Assembly: GCA_964639245.1 (NCBI GenBank)
Contig: CAZXCU010000002.1
Coordinates: 558,001-622,000 of the forward strand
DNA length: 64,000 nucleotides
Origin: SB15 sp964639245
GTDB taxonomy: Bacteria > Chloroflexota > Anaerolineae > Aggregatilineales > J027
Reading direction: 5' to 3'
Made by a program: the position numbers and the translations under genes
In this document: piece by piece, positions 23,485 through 32,555 of the stretch
Numbering within the stretch: position 1 is the first letter of the stretch
Layout of the letters: each line of letters opens with the position of its first letter
Notes under the pieces: generated by a model
The model's input: only the letters and a program-made list of their open reading frames with translations
Databases searched by the model: none
Told to the model about the DNA's origin: nothing

Positions 23485-26127
23485 TTAAATTTGTTGCAGC
23501 AATTTGGCAACAAGGGCTGTCCAGCCTGTTTGATGGCTTGCCCCGATGCCCGCGCCGTTGTCGCCATGAAAAAATTCGTAAAACAAAATGTAATCGCGCC
23601 AATGGGGGTCATGCTGAAAATGCTGGTAGCCACCCCAAAAAGCGCGTTCGCCTTTGTCATTTTGCAAAAAAAGCTGAGTCAGACGTTGGGAAAGGTCATT
23701 CGCTACCTGACTCAGAGAGGTTGGGTTGCTTGTATGGGTGGGCAGGGCAACCTGAAAATCATCCCCGTAGTAATGATGATATTTTTGAAGCGATTCAATC
23801 ATCAGAAAATTGACCGGAAACCAGATTGGGCCGCGCCAGTTGGAATTGCCCCCGAACATAGAAGAGGTTGATTCGGCAGGCTCGTAACGGACAATAGATG
23901 GGTTACGCCCCACATAATAAACGTAGGGGTGTTCCAGATGATAGCGCGAAAGAGACCGCAGGCCATAGGGGGATAAAAATTCGTTTTCATCTAACATGCG
24001 GGCAAGAATGCGGGTGAGTTTGGTCTGGTCGGCAAGCGCCAGCAAACGCCGTTCCTGCTGACCGGGTTGAGTCAACGAGGCGATGTTTTTGACCAACTGT
24101 GGACGGTATCGGGTAAACCACTCTAAACGTTTGCGGAAATTGGGCAGTTTTTCCAGCATATTGGGTTCGATGGTTTCTACCGCAAACAGAGGAATCAGCC
24201 CCACAAACGAACGCACGCGCAGGACATCATGGTTGTTGTCGGGGGTGTGAATCTGGTCGTAGAAAAAGCCATCCCGTTCATCCCACAAGCCGACTCCATC
24301 GCCCATATCATAAATCGCGTTGGCAATACGGATGAAATGTTCAAAAAATTTGGTGGCGACATCTTCATAGCTGGGGTCGTGCATGGCAAGTTCCAGCGCA
24401 ATCGCCAGCATGTTCAAACAATACATGCCCATCCATGCTGTGCCATCAGCTTGTTCGATGTGTCCGCCGTTGGGGAGGGGGGCGCTCCGGTCAAACACCC
24501 CGATGTTATCCAATCCTAAAAATCCACCGCCAAAAACATCGTTGCCATCGTAATCTTTGCGGTTGACCCACCACGTAAAATTGAGCATGAGTTTTTGAAA
24601 CGCACGGGCGAGGAAGGCAACATCGGCGTGTCCGGTGACATCGCGGGTAATTTTATACACTCGCCAGACCGCCCACGCATGAACCGGCGGATTCACGTCA
24701 TCAAACGCCCATTCATAAGCGGGAATTTGCCCGTTGGGGTGCATGTACCATTCGCGCAGCATGAGAATCAACTGCCGTTTTGCCCATTCCGGGTCTACTA
24801 ACGCCAAGGGCAGCATGTGAAAGGCCAAATCCCACGCGGCATACCATGGATATTCCCACTTGTCCGGCATAGAAATAACATCAAGGTTGTACAGGTGTCG
24901 CCATTTTTTGTTACGGATATTTTTCCGATGGGCTGGCGGTGGGGGAAAAGCCGGGTCGCCATCTTGCCACAAATCTACTGCTAAATGATAAAACTGTTTG
25001 CTCCACAACAATCCGGCGAAGGCTTGTCGCTGGACATTAGCAGCCTCCGGGGATATTTTTTCGGGTTGCAAGCACGCATAAAATTCATTCGCTTCTTGAA
25101 CCCGCTGGTCAAAAATGGACTCGAAATCCTCAAATGGGTTTTCGATTTGGCGTGGGGTGAGTCGGATTTCGACGGTATGGCTGCCGTGCGCCGGAATCAT
25201 CGCTTGACTGTGAGCCGCGCATTTTGTACCTGTTCTGGCGGGGTTGACGGCTGCGCGATTGCCATTGACCACCGCTTGATGAATCCCATCTTTGACATAG
25301 GGGGTGGGGTTGGGCTGGTGGAACAAGCGCTCGAAGTTGGTATCATTTTCGGTGAAAAGAAATTCGACTTGACCGCGCACATACCAGTAAAAATTGCCGA
25401 TGTGCCGTTCGTGAGCATGGACATAATTTTCATGCTGGCGCAGGGTGGGACGTTCGGCGTTATACCCCCATGACCAGTTATTGCGAAACCAGAGATGCGG
25501 CAAAATGTGTAACGGGGCGGGGGTATCCGCACGGTTGTAGGCAGTGATACGGCAGAGGAGGTCGTTCTGGTCAGCTTTGGCGTATTCAATAAAAATATCA
25601 AAATAGCGATTTTGCAAAAATTCTGCCTTGAGTGCGTCAATCAGTTCATATTCGGGGTCATGTTTGCTGCGTTGGGCGTTTTCTTCGATCAGTTTTTGAT
25701 AGGGAAAGGCCGCTTGGGGATATTTGTACAGCATTTTCATGTAGGAATGGGTGGGCGTGCTGTCCAGATAAAAGTAATATTCTTTGACATCCTCCCCGTG
25801 ATTGCCTTCCATGCCGGTTAGCCCGAAAAGGCGCTCTTTGAGGATAAAATCTTGCTCGTTCCAGAAGGCAAGCGCCAAACAAAGGTTTTGAAATCGGTTG
25901 CAGATTCCCCCTAAGCCGTCTTCATTCCAGCGATAGGCACGGCTGCGGGCGTGGTCATGCGGGAAGTAGGCCCATGCGTTGCCATCGTTGCTGTAATCTT
26001 CGCGGACAGTTCCCCATGCGCGGTCACTGACATAGGGCCCCCAGTTTTTCCAATCGGCTCGGCGCGACTCAGAGGCTTGCAAGCGCTGATATTCGGCGGT
26101 TTGGCGCAAAGCTGCGTAGCGTTTCAT
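23485..26127 (-). CDS. GH63-like glucosidase
   Basis: An 880-residue cytoplasmic-looking protein without signal peptide. It resembles bacterial proteins annotated as glucosidase/mannosyl-oligosaccharide glucosidase-like (GH63). The N-terminal part (LQASESRRADWKNWGPYVSD, then GNAWAYFPHDHARSRAYRW) belongs to the family's beta-sandwich. The (alpha/alpha)6 catalytic part includes YPWYAAWDLAFHMLPLALVD (about 430), QIPAYEWAFDDVNPPVHAWA, and WRGPIWFPVNFLMIESLQKY near the C-terminus. The acidic residues in AWDLAFH and FDDVNPP are candidates for catalysis. It overlaps the FHA gene upstream by 4 bases. Substrate is unknown; alpha-glucosidic oligosaccharides are the family norm. Confidence 0.87.
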   Translation of the reverse strand: MKRYAALRQTAEYQRLQASESRRADWKNWGPYVSDRAWGTVREDYSNDGNAWAYFPHDHARSRAYRWNEDGLGGICNRFQNLCLALAFWNEQDFILKERLFGLTGMEGNHGEDVKEYYFYLDSTPTHSYMKMLYKYPQAAFPYQKLIEENAQRSKHDPEYELIDALKAEFLQNRYFDIFIEYAKADQNDLLCRITAYNRADTPAPLHILPHLWFRNNWSWGYNAERPTLRQHENYVHAHERHIGNFYWYVRGQVEFLFTENDTNFERLFHQPNPTPYVKDGIHQAVVNGNRAAVNPARTGTKCAAHSQAMIPAHGSHTVEIRLTPRQIENPFEDFESIFDQRVQEANEFYACLQPEKISPEAANVQRQAFAGLLWSKQFYHLAVDLWQDGDPAFPPPPAHRKNIRNKKWRHLYNLDVISMPDKWEYPWYAAWDLAFHMLPLALVDPEWAKRQLILMLREWYMHPNGQIPAYEWAFDDVNPPVHAWAVWRVYKITRDVTGHADVAFLARAFQKLMLNFTWWVNRKDYDGNDVFGGGFLGLDNIGVFDRSAPLPNGGHIEQADGTAWMGMYCLNMLAIALELAMHDPSYEDVATKFFEHFIRIANAIYDMGDGVGLWDERDGFFYDQIHTPDNNHDVLRVRSFVGLIPLFAVETIEPNMLEKLPNFRKRLEWFTRYRPQLVKNIASLTQPGQQERRLLALADQTKLTRILARMLDENEFLSPYGLRSLSRYHLEHPYVYYVGRNPSIVRYEPAESTSSMFGGNSNWRGPIWFPVNFLMIESLQKYHHYYGDDFQVALPTHTSNPTSLSQVANDLSQRLTQLFLQNDKGERAFWGGYQHFQHDPHWRDYILFYEFFHGDNGAGIGASHQTGWTALVAKLLQQI

Positions 26128-26960
26128 ACGCTAATTGCCACTTTAAATTTAAGTTCAGCAAAATAGATGATGGTTTCATTTTCAATCGGCATGGGGGTGA
26201 ACGGGGCAAGGCGGTCATTAAAAATGCGTGTTCCCGCTTTGCTGTTCAAATCTTCCAGATACCACTGGTTGTCCCGCAGGATGAAGCGAGCGTGCTGGCG
26301 CGAGACACGGCGCTGACCATACGGGCCTAAATCGAGGTCGACAAAATTATTTTGCTGCGGAACATTGCGTCCAATGGTAAAGACTTCGGCACGCGGCGGA
26401 ATCTTAAAGGTGAGGTCGTTGTTTGCCATGTGGAGCGTCACCTGTGGAATGGTCAGAACGGGTGTGCCACAGTGGTAACAAAATTTAGCATCGGGCATCA
26501 GGATGGTTTTGCAACTGCGACATTTTTCGATGGCTTTGCCCTGGGCTGCGCCGCAATTCCAGCAAAATTTATCTTCGGGCGTGCGGAGTTCGGTTTTGCA
26601 CACATCGCAAAAAATATCCTTAATTTGCGAAGCGTCCATGTGCAGCGTGGCGAAGGTATCCGTTTTAAGCGGCGGCGGGAACATGGATTCGGGTTTGGTT
26701 TCGCCTTTGCCGGGCAGTTCGGGCAAGGGGGTTTTTTCACGCGGGATGGGCGGGGCGGTCTGGGCAAAATCGCTAGGGAATAAATCGGTCAGGCTGCGCG
26801 GCGGCACGAGATCATTTTTGTCAAAGTCGGAAGTTTCCACAGGAACTTCACTGGGCTGAACTTTGGTCACAGGCTGATTTCCAAACAGCGCGTTGCCACA
26901 TTGGGTGCAGTAGAGCGCATCGGGTTCGTTGGATTTGCCGCAATTGGCGCAAACAATCAT
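26124..26960 (-). CDS. Triple zinc-ribbon protein with C-terminal FHA domain
   Basis: A 278-residue protein. Three CxxC...CxxC ribbons are visible: C4/C7/C18/C21, then CDVC...CWNC (about 118-137) and CRSC...CYHC (about 147-166). The first is separated by a Pro/Thr-rich linker. The FHA domain (about 185-275) has FTIGRNV, the binding-loop motif RRVSRQHARF and LEDLNSKAGTRIF, so it should bind phosphothreonine. No transmembrane segment is seen. Its stop overlaps the start of the GH63 gene (ATGA), which makes an unexpected signalling-metabolism pair. Kinase partner not in the window. Confidence 0.88.
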   Translation of the reverse strand: MIVCANCGKSNEPDALYCTQCGNALFGNQPVTKVQPSEVPVETSDFDKNDLVPPRSLTDLFPSDFAQTAPPIPREKTPLPELPGKGETKPESMFPPPLKTDTFATLHMDASQIKDIFCDVCKTELRTPEDKFCWNCGAAQGKAIEKCRSCKTILMPDAKFCYHCGTPVLTIPQVTLHMANNDLTFKIPPRAEVFTIGRNVPQQNNFVDLDLGPYGQRRVSRQHARFILRDNQWYLEDLNSKAGTRIFNDRLAPFTPMPIENETIIYFAELKFKVAISV

Positions 26961-27024
26961 TGGTGCGTTGTCCTTCTCGTCATCTTAGCGCCTAGTTTAT
27001 CAGATTTTGGGCAAGGCAGAAATT

Positions 27025-28227
27025 TTAAACGACGCCTTTTTGCCGATAGTCTTGGAGAACTGCCGATTCTAGCTGCAAAAGTTCGCTTAAAATTTCATCG
27101 GTGTGCTGGCCTAACAAGGGAGGGGGACGGCGAATCGTAGCGGGGGTGTGGGAAAATTGGGTGACAGGCGCAAGTAAATTGACGGCTGTGCCGTTTGCCA
27201 GTGTGACATTTTCAACGAGTCCGCGTGCGATGGCGTGGTTATTGGTCAAAGCGGTGGGGATGTCGTAAATCGGGCTGGCGGGAACACCAGCGGCAAGTAA
27301 ATTTTCCACCCAGTCATATACCGTTTTTTGACGGAAAATCGGAGTCAAAATGTCAATTAGTTTGGTTCGATTCTGCACACGGGCGGGGTTGGTCGCAAAG
27401 CGTGAATCCGAGGCGAGTTCGGAATGTTGAAGTACATGGCAACAGTTCTTAAATTGGCTGTCGTTGCCAACATTCAAAATAAAATATCCGTCGCTGGCTT
27501 CAAAGGTCTGGTAGGGAACGATGTTGGCGTGGGCATTGCCATAACGGATGGGTTGTTGACCCGAAACCAGATAATTGCTGGCGACATTGACCAGCGCGGC
27601 AATTTGCGAATCGAGTAGAGCAATATCAATGTGTTGGCCTTCGCCCGTTTGTTGGGCATGGAACAGCGCGGCTTGAATGGCATTGGCTGCCATCATGCCC
27701 GTGAGAACATCTGCAATCGCCACCCCGACTTTGTAGGGCATTCCGTCCTCCGCGCCTGTGATGGACATGAGGCCGCTTTGTCCTTGAATGGCGTAATCGT
27801 AGCCGGGATGGTGGGCATTGGGGCCGGTTTGCCCGTAACCCGTGATGCTGCAATACACAAGGGACGGGTGTTCGGCATGGAGCGACGCAAAATCTAAGCC
27901 ATAGTCTGCCATTTGCCCGACTTTGAAATTTTCAATCAGAATGTGGCTTTGCTGGGCAAGCTGATGGGCAATGGCTTGGCCTTCGGACGACTTCAAATTG
28001 AGTGTCAGGCTGCGTTTGTTGCGGTTGACACTGAGATAATAGGCGCTTTGTTTGTCCGCGCCTTCGCCGGCATAGGGCGGCCCCCATTGGCGGGTGTCGT
28101 CGCCGTAGATAGGGCGCTCGACTTTGATAACATCCGCGCCAAAATCGGCAAGCAGCATGGTGCAGAAGGGCCCCGCCAAGACGCGGGTAAAATCGATAAT
28201 ACGGATACCCTGTAAAGCAGTCTTCAC
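27025..28227 (-). CDS. CaiB/BaiF family III CoA-transferase
   Basis: A 400-residue protein of the formyl-CoA/carnitine-CoA transferase family. The N-terminal signature is RIIDFTRVLAGPFCTMLLAD, then GADVIKVERP and NKRSLTLNLKS. PGYDYAIQGQSGLMS (141-155) is the conserved region carrying the family's aspartate (D144). The start is GTG 28227, sharing GTGA with the stop of the small gene upstream. It closes a minus-strand run that begins with the XDH-like gene, so a CoA-ester pathway feeding or following a hydroxylation step is plausible. Acid substrate unknown. Confidence 0.92.
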   Translation of the reverse strand: MKTALQGIRIIDFTRVLAGPFCTMLLADFGADVIKVERPIYGDDTRQWGPPYAGEGADKQSAYYLSVNRNKRSLTLNLKSSEGQAIAHQLAQQSHILIENFKVGQMADYGLDFASLHAEHPSLVYCSITGYGQTGPNAHHPGYDYAIQGQSGLMSITGAEDGMPYKVGVAIADVLTGMMAANAIQAALFHAQQTGEGQHIDIALLDSQIAALVNVASNYLVSGQQPIRYGNAHANIVPYQTFEASDGYFILNVGNDSQFKNCCHVLQHSELASDSRFATNPARVQNRTKLIDILTPIFRQKTVYDWVENLLAAGVPASPIYDIPTALTNNHAIARGLVENVTLANGTAVNLLAPVTQFSHTPATIRRPPPLLGQHTDEILSELLQLESAVLQDYRQKGVV

Positions 28228-28424
28228 TGTTTCGATTGCGCCTGTAATTGTGAGATTTTATTGCTATTGGTTGCGACTTGCTGCTCAAATTCCTCATTTT
28301 CTGCTTGGATTGCAGCATCAATTTCAGTCTGATGGTCATAGTAATAAGAAAGGGCAATACGGCGTTTGGTTTTGCCATATTCTTGTATAATTTCGATGGA
28401 ATTCATCTGTATTGTTTTACTCAT
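28224..28424 (-). CDS. Small DUF433-like protein or fragment
   Basis: A 66-residue frame between Uma2 and the CoA-transferase, overlapping both (8 bases upstream, 4 downstream). The segment IEIIQEYGKTKRRIALSYYY followed by DHQTEIDAAI looks like the C-terminal half of DUF433 proteins, which end in an ALAYYYDH-type helix. The N-terminal HTH-like half of a full DUF433 protein is missing, so it may be a remnant or a short variant. DUF433 members are often antitoxin-like partners of PIN or DUF5615 toxins; no such partner is here. The coupled starts and stops support real translation. Confidence 0.5.
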   Translation of the reverse strand: MSKTIQMNSIEIIQEYGKTKRRIALSYYYDHQTEIDAAIQAENEEFEQQVATNSNKISQLQAQSKQ

Positions 28425-28998
28425 AAATTTCAATAGCAAAAAAGTCAGCGATTTTGATTTGTAATTCGGGAAATAAGGTATCTGGTTCAAGCGTATCATT
28501 TTGATGATATACACGGATATTATCGGGGGTTTGGCGGGTGTAGCGATGCAGGGATTTTTGACGCGGATACACGACCCAAACTTCCTCTGTGCCAGCCGCG
28601 AGATAATCACTGACTTTATCCATGACTTCATCTGCCCCTTCACTGGGGGAGACAATTTCAATGGCTAAATCAGGTGCGCCGGGGAAAGGGCGTGCGCGGT
28701 CAAAATCTTTTGGATAGCGCCCTTTCCGCACGAATCCAATATCAGGAATACGCGATTCTCTTATACCCTCTTCGTCCTCTGATAGAACAAAAATTAGTCC
28801 GTCCATATAGACATATCCAAGTCTGTTTTTCCGTGCATACATTCTCAAAATGTCGTAGACATTACCTGCAATATCATGATGCTCTACTCCATTAGGTGAC
28901 ATGGGTACGATTTCTCCCCTGATAATTTCAAACCATTGGTGTGCCGATAGAGACATCATTTCATCTTCGGTCATTAACCGTTGTTTTATAGTGTCCAT
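28417..28998 (-). CDS. Uma2 family (DUF820) endonuclease-fold protein
   Basis: A 193-residue protein of the Uma2/DUF820 group, abundant in cyanobacteria and Chloroflexi, with a restriction-endonuclease fold. The N-terminus TEDEMMSLSAHQWFEIIRGE is typical. Active-site candidates are D of IPDIGFV, D and E of PDLAIEIVSPSE (about 130-141), and the lysine in VMDKVSDYL. It lies 9 bp after the XDH-like gene, with GGAG before its ATG, and overlaps the DUF433-like gene. Such proteins are often associated with mobile or accessory DNA; the biological role is unknown. Confidence 0.88.
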   Translation of the reverse strand: MDTIKQRLMTEDEMMSLSAHQWFEIIRGEIVPMSPNGVEHHDIAGNVYDILRMYARKNRLGYVYMDGLIFVLSEDEEGIRESRIPDIGFVRKGRYPKDFDRARPFPGAPDLAIEIVSPSEGADEVMDKVSDYLAAGTEEVWVVYPRQKSLHRYTRQTPDNIRVYHQNDTLEPDTLFPELQIKIADFFAIEIYE

Positions 28999-29007
28999 AT
29001 TTTTCTC

Positions 29008-31959
29008 CTATGTATGATTTTTGATCGCCTGCCAGACTTTTTCGGGTGTGAAGGGAATGTCACGGATGCGTACCCCTGTGGCGTTAAAAATGGCGCTGGC
29101 GAGGGCAGGCGCGACTCCATCTTTGGGGATTTCCGCAATCGCTTTTGCACCAAACGGCCCGCTGGGTTCATAAGTTTGCACGAGAATCGTTTCCAGTTCT
29201 GGCATTTCGTGCGCCGCGTAAATTTTATACGGGCCGATGGCGGGGTTGAGCATTTTGCCCGTTTCGTCGTAGACCATTTCTTCGCAGTGACCATAGCCCA
29301 ACGCTTGCGTCATGCCGCCTTCGATTTGTCCACTGGCGGTAATCGGATTGATGACCACACCGGCATCCACCGCCATGACCAATTTTTTAACCGTGACCTG
29401 TCCCGTTTCAGTATCGACTTCGACTTCGGCAAATTGGGCAGCAAAGGGCGGCGGCGATTCCATAGACACGTAGGAGGCAGTGTCCATAATCTGGCGCTGG
29501 TCTTCTTGGTGCAGCGAATGCAGGGCTATTTTTTCCAGACTGACACTGCGCCCATCTCGCGTCCATGCGTAACGGTCTCTGAGATAAATGCCATCGGTGG
29601 AGTCTAAATGGAGCATCAGCGCCGCCCGTTGGAGAATTTGCTGGCGCACGCCTTCCGCCGCTTTTTTAACCGCCATGCCCGAAATATAGGTGGTGCTGGA
29701 GGCATACGCGCCCGTGTCAAACGGAGTCATGTCGGTGTCGGAGGAGTAGATGATGACATCATCAAGCGGCACGCCGAGTGTTTCTGCGGCAATTTGTGCC
29801 AGCACGGTATCTGACCCCGTGCCTAAATCGGTTGCGCCGACCAGTAAATTAAACGAGCCATCATCGTTAATTTTGATGCTTGCCCCGCCCATATCGAGGC
29901 CGGGAATGGCTGTTCCGTGCATACAAATCGCCATGCCAATGCCGCGCCGCATATGGGGACGTTCGGGGTCAATCCGCCAAGCCTCATCATAGCGGCGTTC
30001 CCAATCCACCGCTTCCATGCCCTGGGCGACACATTCATCCAAGCCGCTTGACATGATGACCGGGATATTTTTGACATTTTCGGCATCACCTTCACCCAAC
30101 ATTGGCGCGATGGGGAGGGGGTCGCCCACACGGACGTAATTCAATTGTTTAAATTCGACCACATCCATACCGAGCGCATGGGCGACTTCTTCCAGATGGC
30201 TTTCCAGCGCGAAGAGGGCTTGTGGCCCACCGTACCCGCGATAGGCACCCGGCACAGGAATATTGGTGTAGACCACAAAACACTCAAATTTCATATTCGG
30301 GCTTTTGTAGGTGGAAAGGCCGCGCAAACCCGTTACCGTTTGCACCGTGAGGCCATGAGTAGCATATGCGCCCGTATTGCCGATGACTTTCATCTGAATG
30401 GAGTGAATCGTGCCATCACTATTGACCCCTGTTTTGTAGGTGACGGTCTGGGGATGGCGGGTGCGACTGGAAATAAATTCTTCCTCGCGGTTGAGTTCCA
30501 TTTTGACGGGGCGACCTGTAGCGATGGTCAAATGGCCGACAATATCCTCAATCAGCATTTCCTGTTTGACTCCGAATCCGCCCCCGATACGCGGTTTAAT
30601 CACCCGAATCCGTTTGACAGGCAAGCCGAGCAAGGGGGCCACCATCCGCCGCGCATGGAAGGGAACTTGGGTCGAGGTGCGAATGACGAGCCGTTCGTCG
30701 GAATCCCACCAGCTAATCGCAATATGCGGTTCTATCGGGGTTTGCTGAACTTGATGCACATGATAGGTATGTTCAAACACATGGTCGGCTTCGGCAAAAC
30801 CGCGTTCAACGCTGCCCACTTCGGCATGAATATGATGGCTGATGTTGTGCTGCGCGTCGTGAATGCCTTCGGTATCGTCCTCATCATGGATAACTGGTGC
30901 GCCGTCCTGCATCGCAAGTTCGGCATCAAACACGGCAGGCAAAATTTCATATTCAACGCGGATTCGTTGTATCGCTTCTTCTGCGATTTCGAGCGTTTCT
31001 GCTGCCACCGCCGCCACGCGATCCCCCACATAACGGACTTTGTTGTCAAAACTCACTTGATCATGGGGTTTGGGGTTGGGGTAGGATTGTCCGCCGGACG
31101 CATATTTAACACGCGGAACATTGAAACAATGCAAAACCGCGTGAACACCTTCCATGTTGCGGGCTGCCGAGTCATCAATTGAGATAATCCGTGCGTGGGC
31201 GTGTGGGCTGGTCAACAATTTGGCGTGGAGTAATCCGCGTAAATCAATATCATCCACAAAAGCGGGGTTGCCTTTGACCAGTTTAATGCTGTCCACTTTG
31301 GTTTCGGGCTTGCCCACCACTTGCGTTTGGGGGGCTTGCGGCGCGTAGATAAATTTGGGCAGCACCCGCTGACGGGTCTGGGTACCAGTTCCGCCGTTGC
31401 CGCCAGAGGGAAATTCGGGCGGCTCAATCCCACCGTCATCTTCGGGCATAAAGGTGAGGGGCTGCACCACATTCACATCAATGTCTGTTGGGGGTTCGCC
31501 GCGCATGACCGCCGCTGCTTCTAAAATCGCTTGAATTGGCTTGGTATAGCCGGTGCAGCGACACAACACGCCGGATAAACATTCACGGGCATCTTCGGCA
31601 GTCGGGTTGGGATTTTCGGCAAGGAGCGCTTTAGTCGCCAACAGCATCGCCGGAGTACAATAACCACATTGAATCGCACCTGTTCGCACAAACGCATCTT
31701 GAATCGGGTGGAGTTGGATGCCTTTTGCCATCGCTTCGATGGTTTCGATGGTGTGACCATCGGCTTGAGCCGCTAATAAAACATCAGCATTGACCAGTTT
31801 GCCATCGAATAAAATGGCACTCGCGCCCGTTGTGCCGTCGTCGCTGCCATATTTGACGCTGAAATACCCTGCTTGGCGTAATACCCGTAAAAGTGAGTCG
31901 CCGGGCGCACAGGACAGGGTTTTGATTTTTTGATTAATGGTGAGTGTAATTTCCATCAT
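29008..31959 (-). CDS. Xanthine-dehydrogenase-family enzyme, fused Fe-S and molybdopterin subunits, lacking the plant-type cluster cysteines
   Basis: A 983-residue fusion of a [2Fe-2S] subunit (about 1-160) and a molybdenum-cofactor subunit (about 210-983), without a FAD domain. The second Fe-S motif is intact (C98, C101, C133, C135). In the first domain the usual CGxGxCGAC reads SDDGTTGAS (39-47), and the last cysteine position is D59, so all four ligands of the plant-type cluster are absent. The Mo domain has GGGFGVKQEML, GAYRGYGGPQALFALE and the catalytic glutamate E943 in AKAIAEIP. It likely hydroxylates an aldehyde or N-heterocycle. It heads a run with Uma2, a DUF433-like frame and a CoA-transferase. 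Confidence 0.9.
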   Translation of the reverse strand: MMEITLTINQKIKTLSCAPGDSLLRVLRQAGYFSVKYGSDDGTTGASAILFDGKLVNADVLLAAQADGHTIETIEAMAKGIQLHPIQDAFVRTGAIQCGYCTPAMLLATKALLAENPNPTAEDARECLSGVLCRCTGYTKPIQAILEAAAVMRGEPPTDIDVNVVQPLTFMPEDDGGIEPPEFPSGGNGGTGTQTRQRVLPKFIYAPQAPQTQVVGKPETKVDSIKLVKGNPAFVDDIDLRGLLHAKLLTSPHAHARIISIDDSAARNMEGVHAVLHCFNVPRVKYASGGQSYPNPKPHDQVSFDNKVRYVGDRVAAVAAETLEIAEEAIQRIRVEYEILPAVFDAELAMQDGAPVIHDEDDTEGIHDAQHNISHHIHAEVGSVERGFAEADHVFEHTYHVHQVQQTPIEPHIAISWWDSDERLVIRTSTQVPFHARRMVAPLLGLPVKRIRVIKPRIGGGFGVKQEMLIEDIVGHLTIATGRPVKMELNREEEFISSRTRHPQTVTYKTGVNSDGTIHSIQMKVIGNTGAYATHGLTVQTVTGLRGLSTYKSPNMKFECFVVYTNIPVPGAYRGYGGPQALFALESHLEEVAHALGMDVVEFKQLNYVRVGDPLPIAPMLGEGDAENVKNIPVIMSSGLDECVAQGMEAVDWERRYDEAWRIDPERPHMRRGIGMAICMHGTAIPGLDMGGASIKINDDGSFNLLVGATDLGTGSDTVLAQIAAETLGVPLDDVIIYSSDTDMTPFDTGAYASSTTYISGMAVKKAAEGVRQQILQRAALMLHLDSTDGIYLRDRYAWTRDGRSVSLEKIALHSLHQEDQRQIMDTASYVSMESPPPFAAQFAEVEVDTETGQVTVKKLVMAVDAGVVINPITASGQIEGGMTQALGYGHCEEMVYDETGKMLNPAIGPYKIYAAHEMPELETILVQTYEPSGPFGAKAIAEIPKDGVAPALASAIFNATGVRIRDIPFTPEKVWQAIKNHT

Positions 31960-32050
31960 GAAAACCTATATTCCGAATGGTGGAGATATTGTACCGTATT
32001 TGCGCGGAAGGGAGAGACGTTGGCGGACAAAAAATCCGCCAATAGTGTCG

Positions 32051-32551
32051 TTAGTCATTAATGTATTCTACATTTTCAACAGTTTGGTCATAGAATTTCC
32101 ACGTCTCACCATCGAGGCGGAGGATAAATATACCCGTCACGATGTTGTCGTTAAACGCTGGGCCGCTGAGTCGGGTGGTGACAAGGGTAAAGCTGACCCG
32201 CGCTTCGGTGTCGGTTTGCTCGATGACCGCTACTTCAGTCAGGTCATAATTTAAATCGTAGGTGGCAAACAAATTTTCCATCGTGCTGCGGGTAGTGGTG
32301 TAGAAGAAGCTGTCCGGGTGGATGGTGGACATATATTTTTCAAGGTCTTCTTCGTTGCCCGCCTCCAAGTTTTTGTAGACCGCTTCTAAAACTGGATTGG
32401 CGGACTGCACCTCCACAACAGTTTCTGATTCTCCCGACTCTGCGGTGGGGAAGAGGTCATCAATAAGGGTCATCAGGCCGTTACAGCCTGTTAAAATCAG
32501 CAGCATGGCAGCCACTGTATGCAACGACAGGAATTTACGTTCAAAAAACAT
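32051..32551 (-). CDS. Lipoprotein of unknown function
   Basis: A 166-residue protein. The N-terminus has basic residues, a hydrophobic stretch and a lipobox (LILTGC), so the mature protein starts at the cysteine near residue 23 and is anchored in the membrane. Residues about 55-165 look like an NTF2/SnoaL-like cone fold (AVYKNLEAGNEEDLEKYMST, then FILRLDGETWKFYDQ). It is 4 bp downstream of the solute-binding-like gene and probably the last of the run that starts with the HD gene at 34356. Ligand unknown. Confidence 0.75.
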   Translation of the reverse strand: MFFERKFLSLHTVAAMLLILTGCNGLMTLIDDLFPTAESGESETVVEVQSANPVLEAVYKNLEAGNEEDLEKYMSTIHPDSFFYTTTRSTMENLFATYDLNYDLTEVAVIEQTDTEARVSFTLVTTRLSGPAFNDNIVTGIFILRLDGETWKFYDQTVENVEYIND

Positions 32552-32555
32552 GCAA

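Noticed and set aside
28425..28661. Upstream extension of the DUF433-like frame
   Set aside because: It lies wholly within the Uma2 gene in another frame; the ATG at 28424 at the end of Uma2 is a better start.
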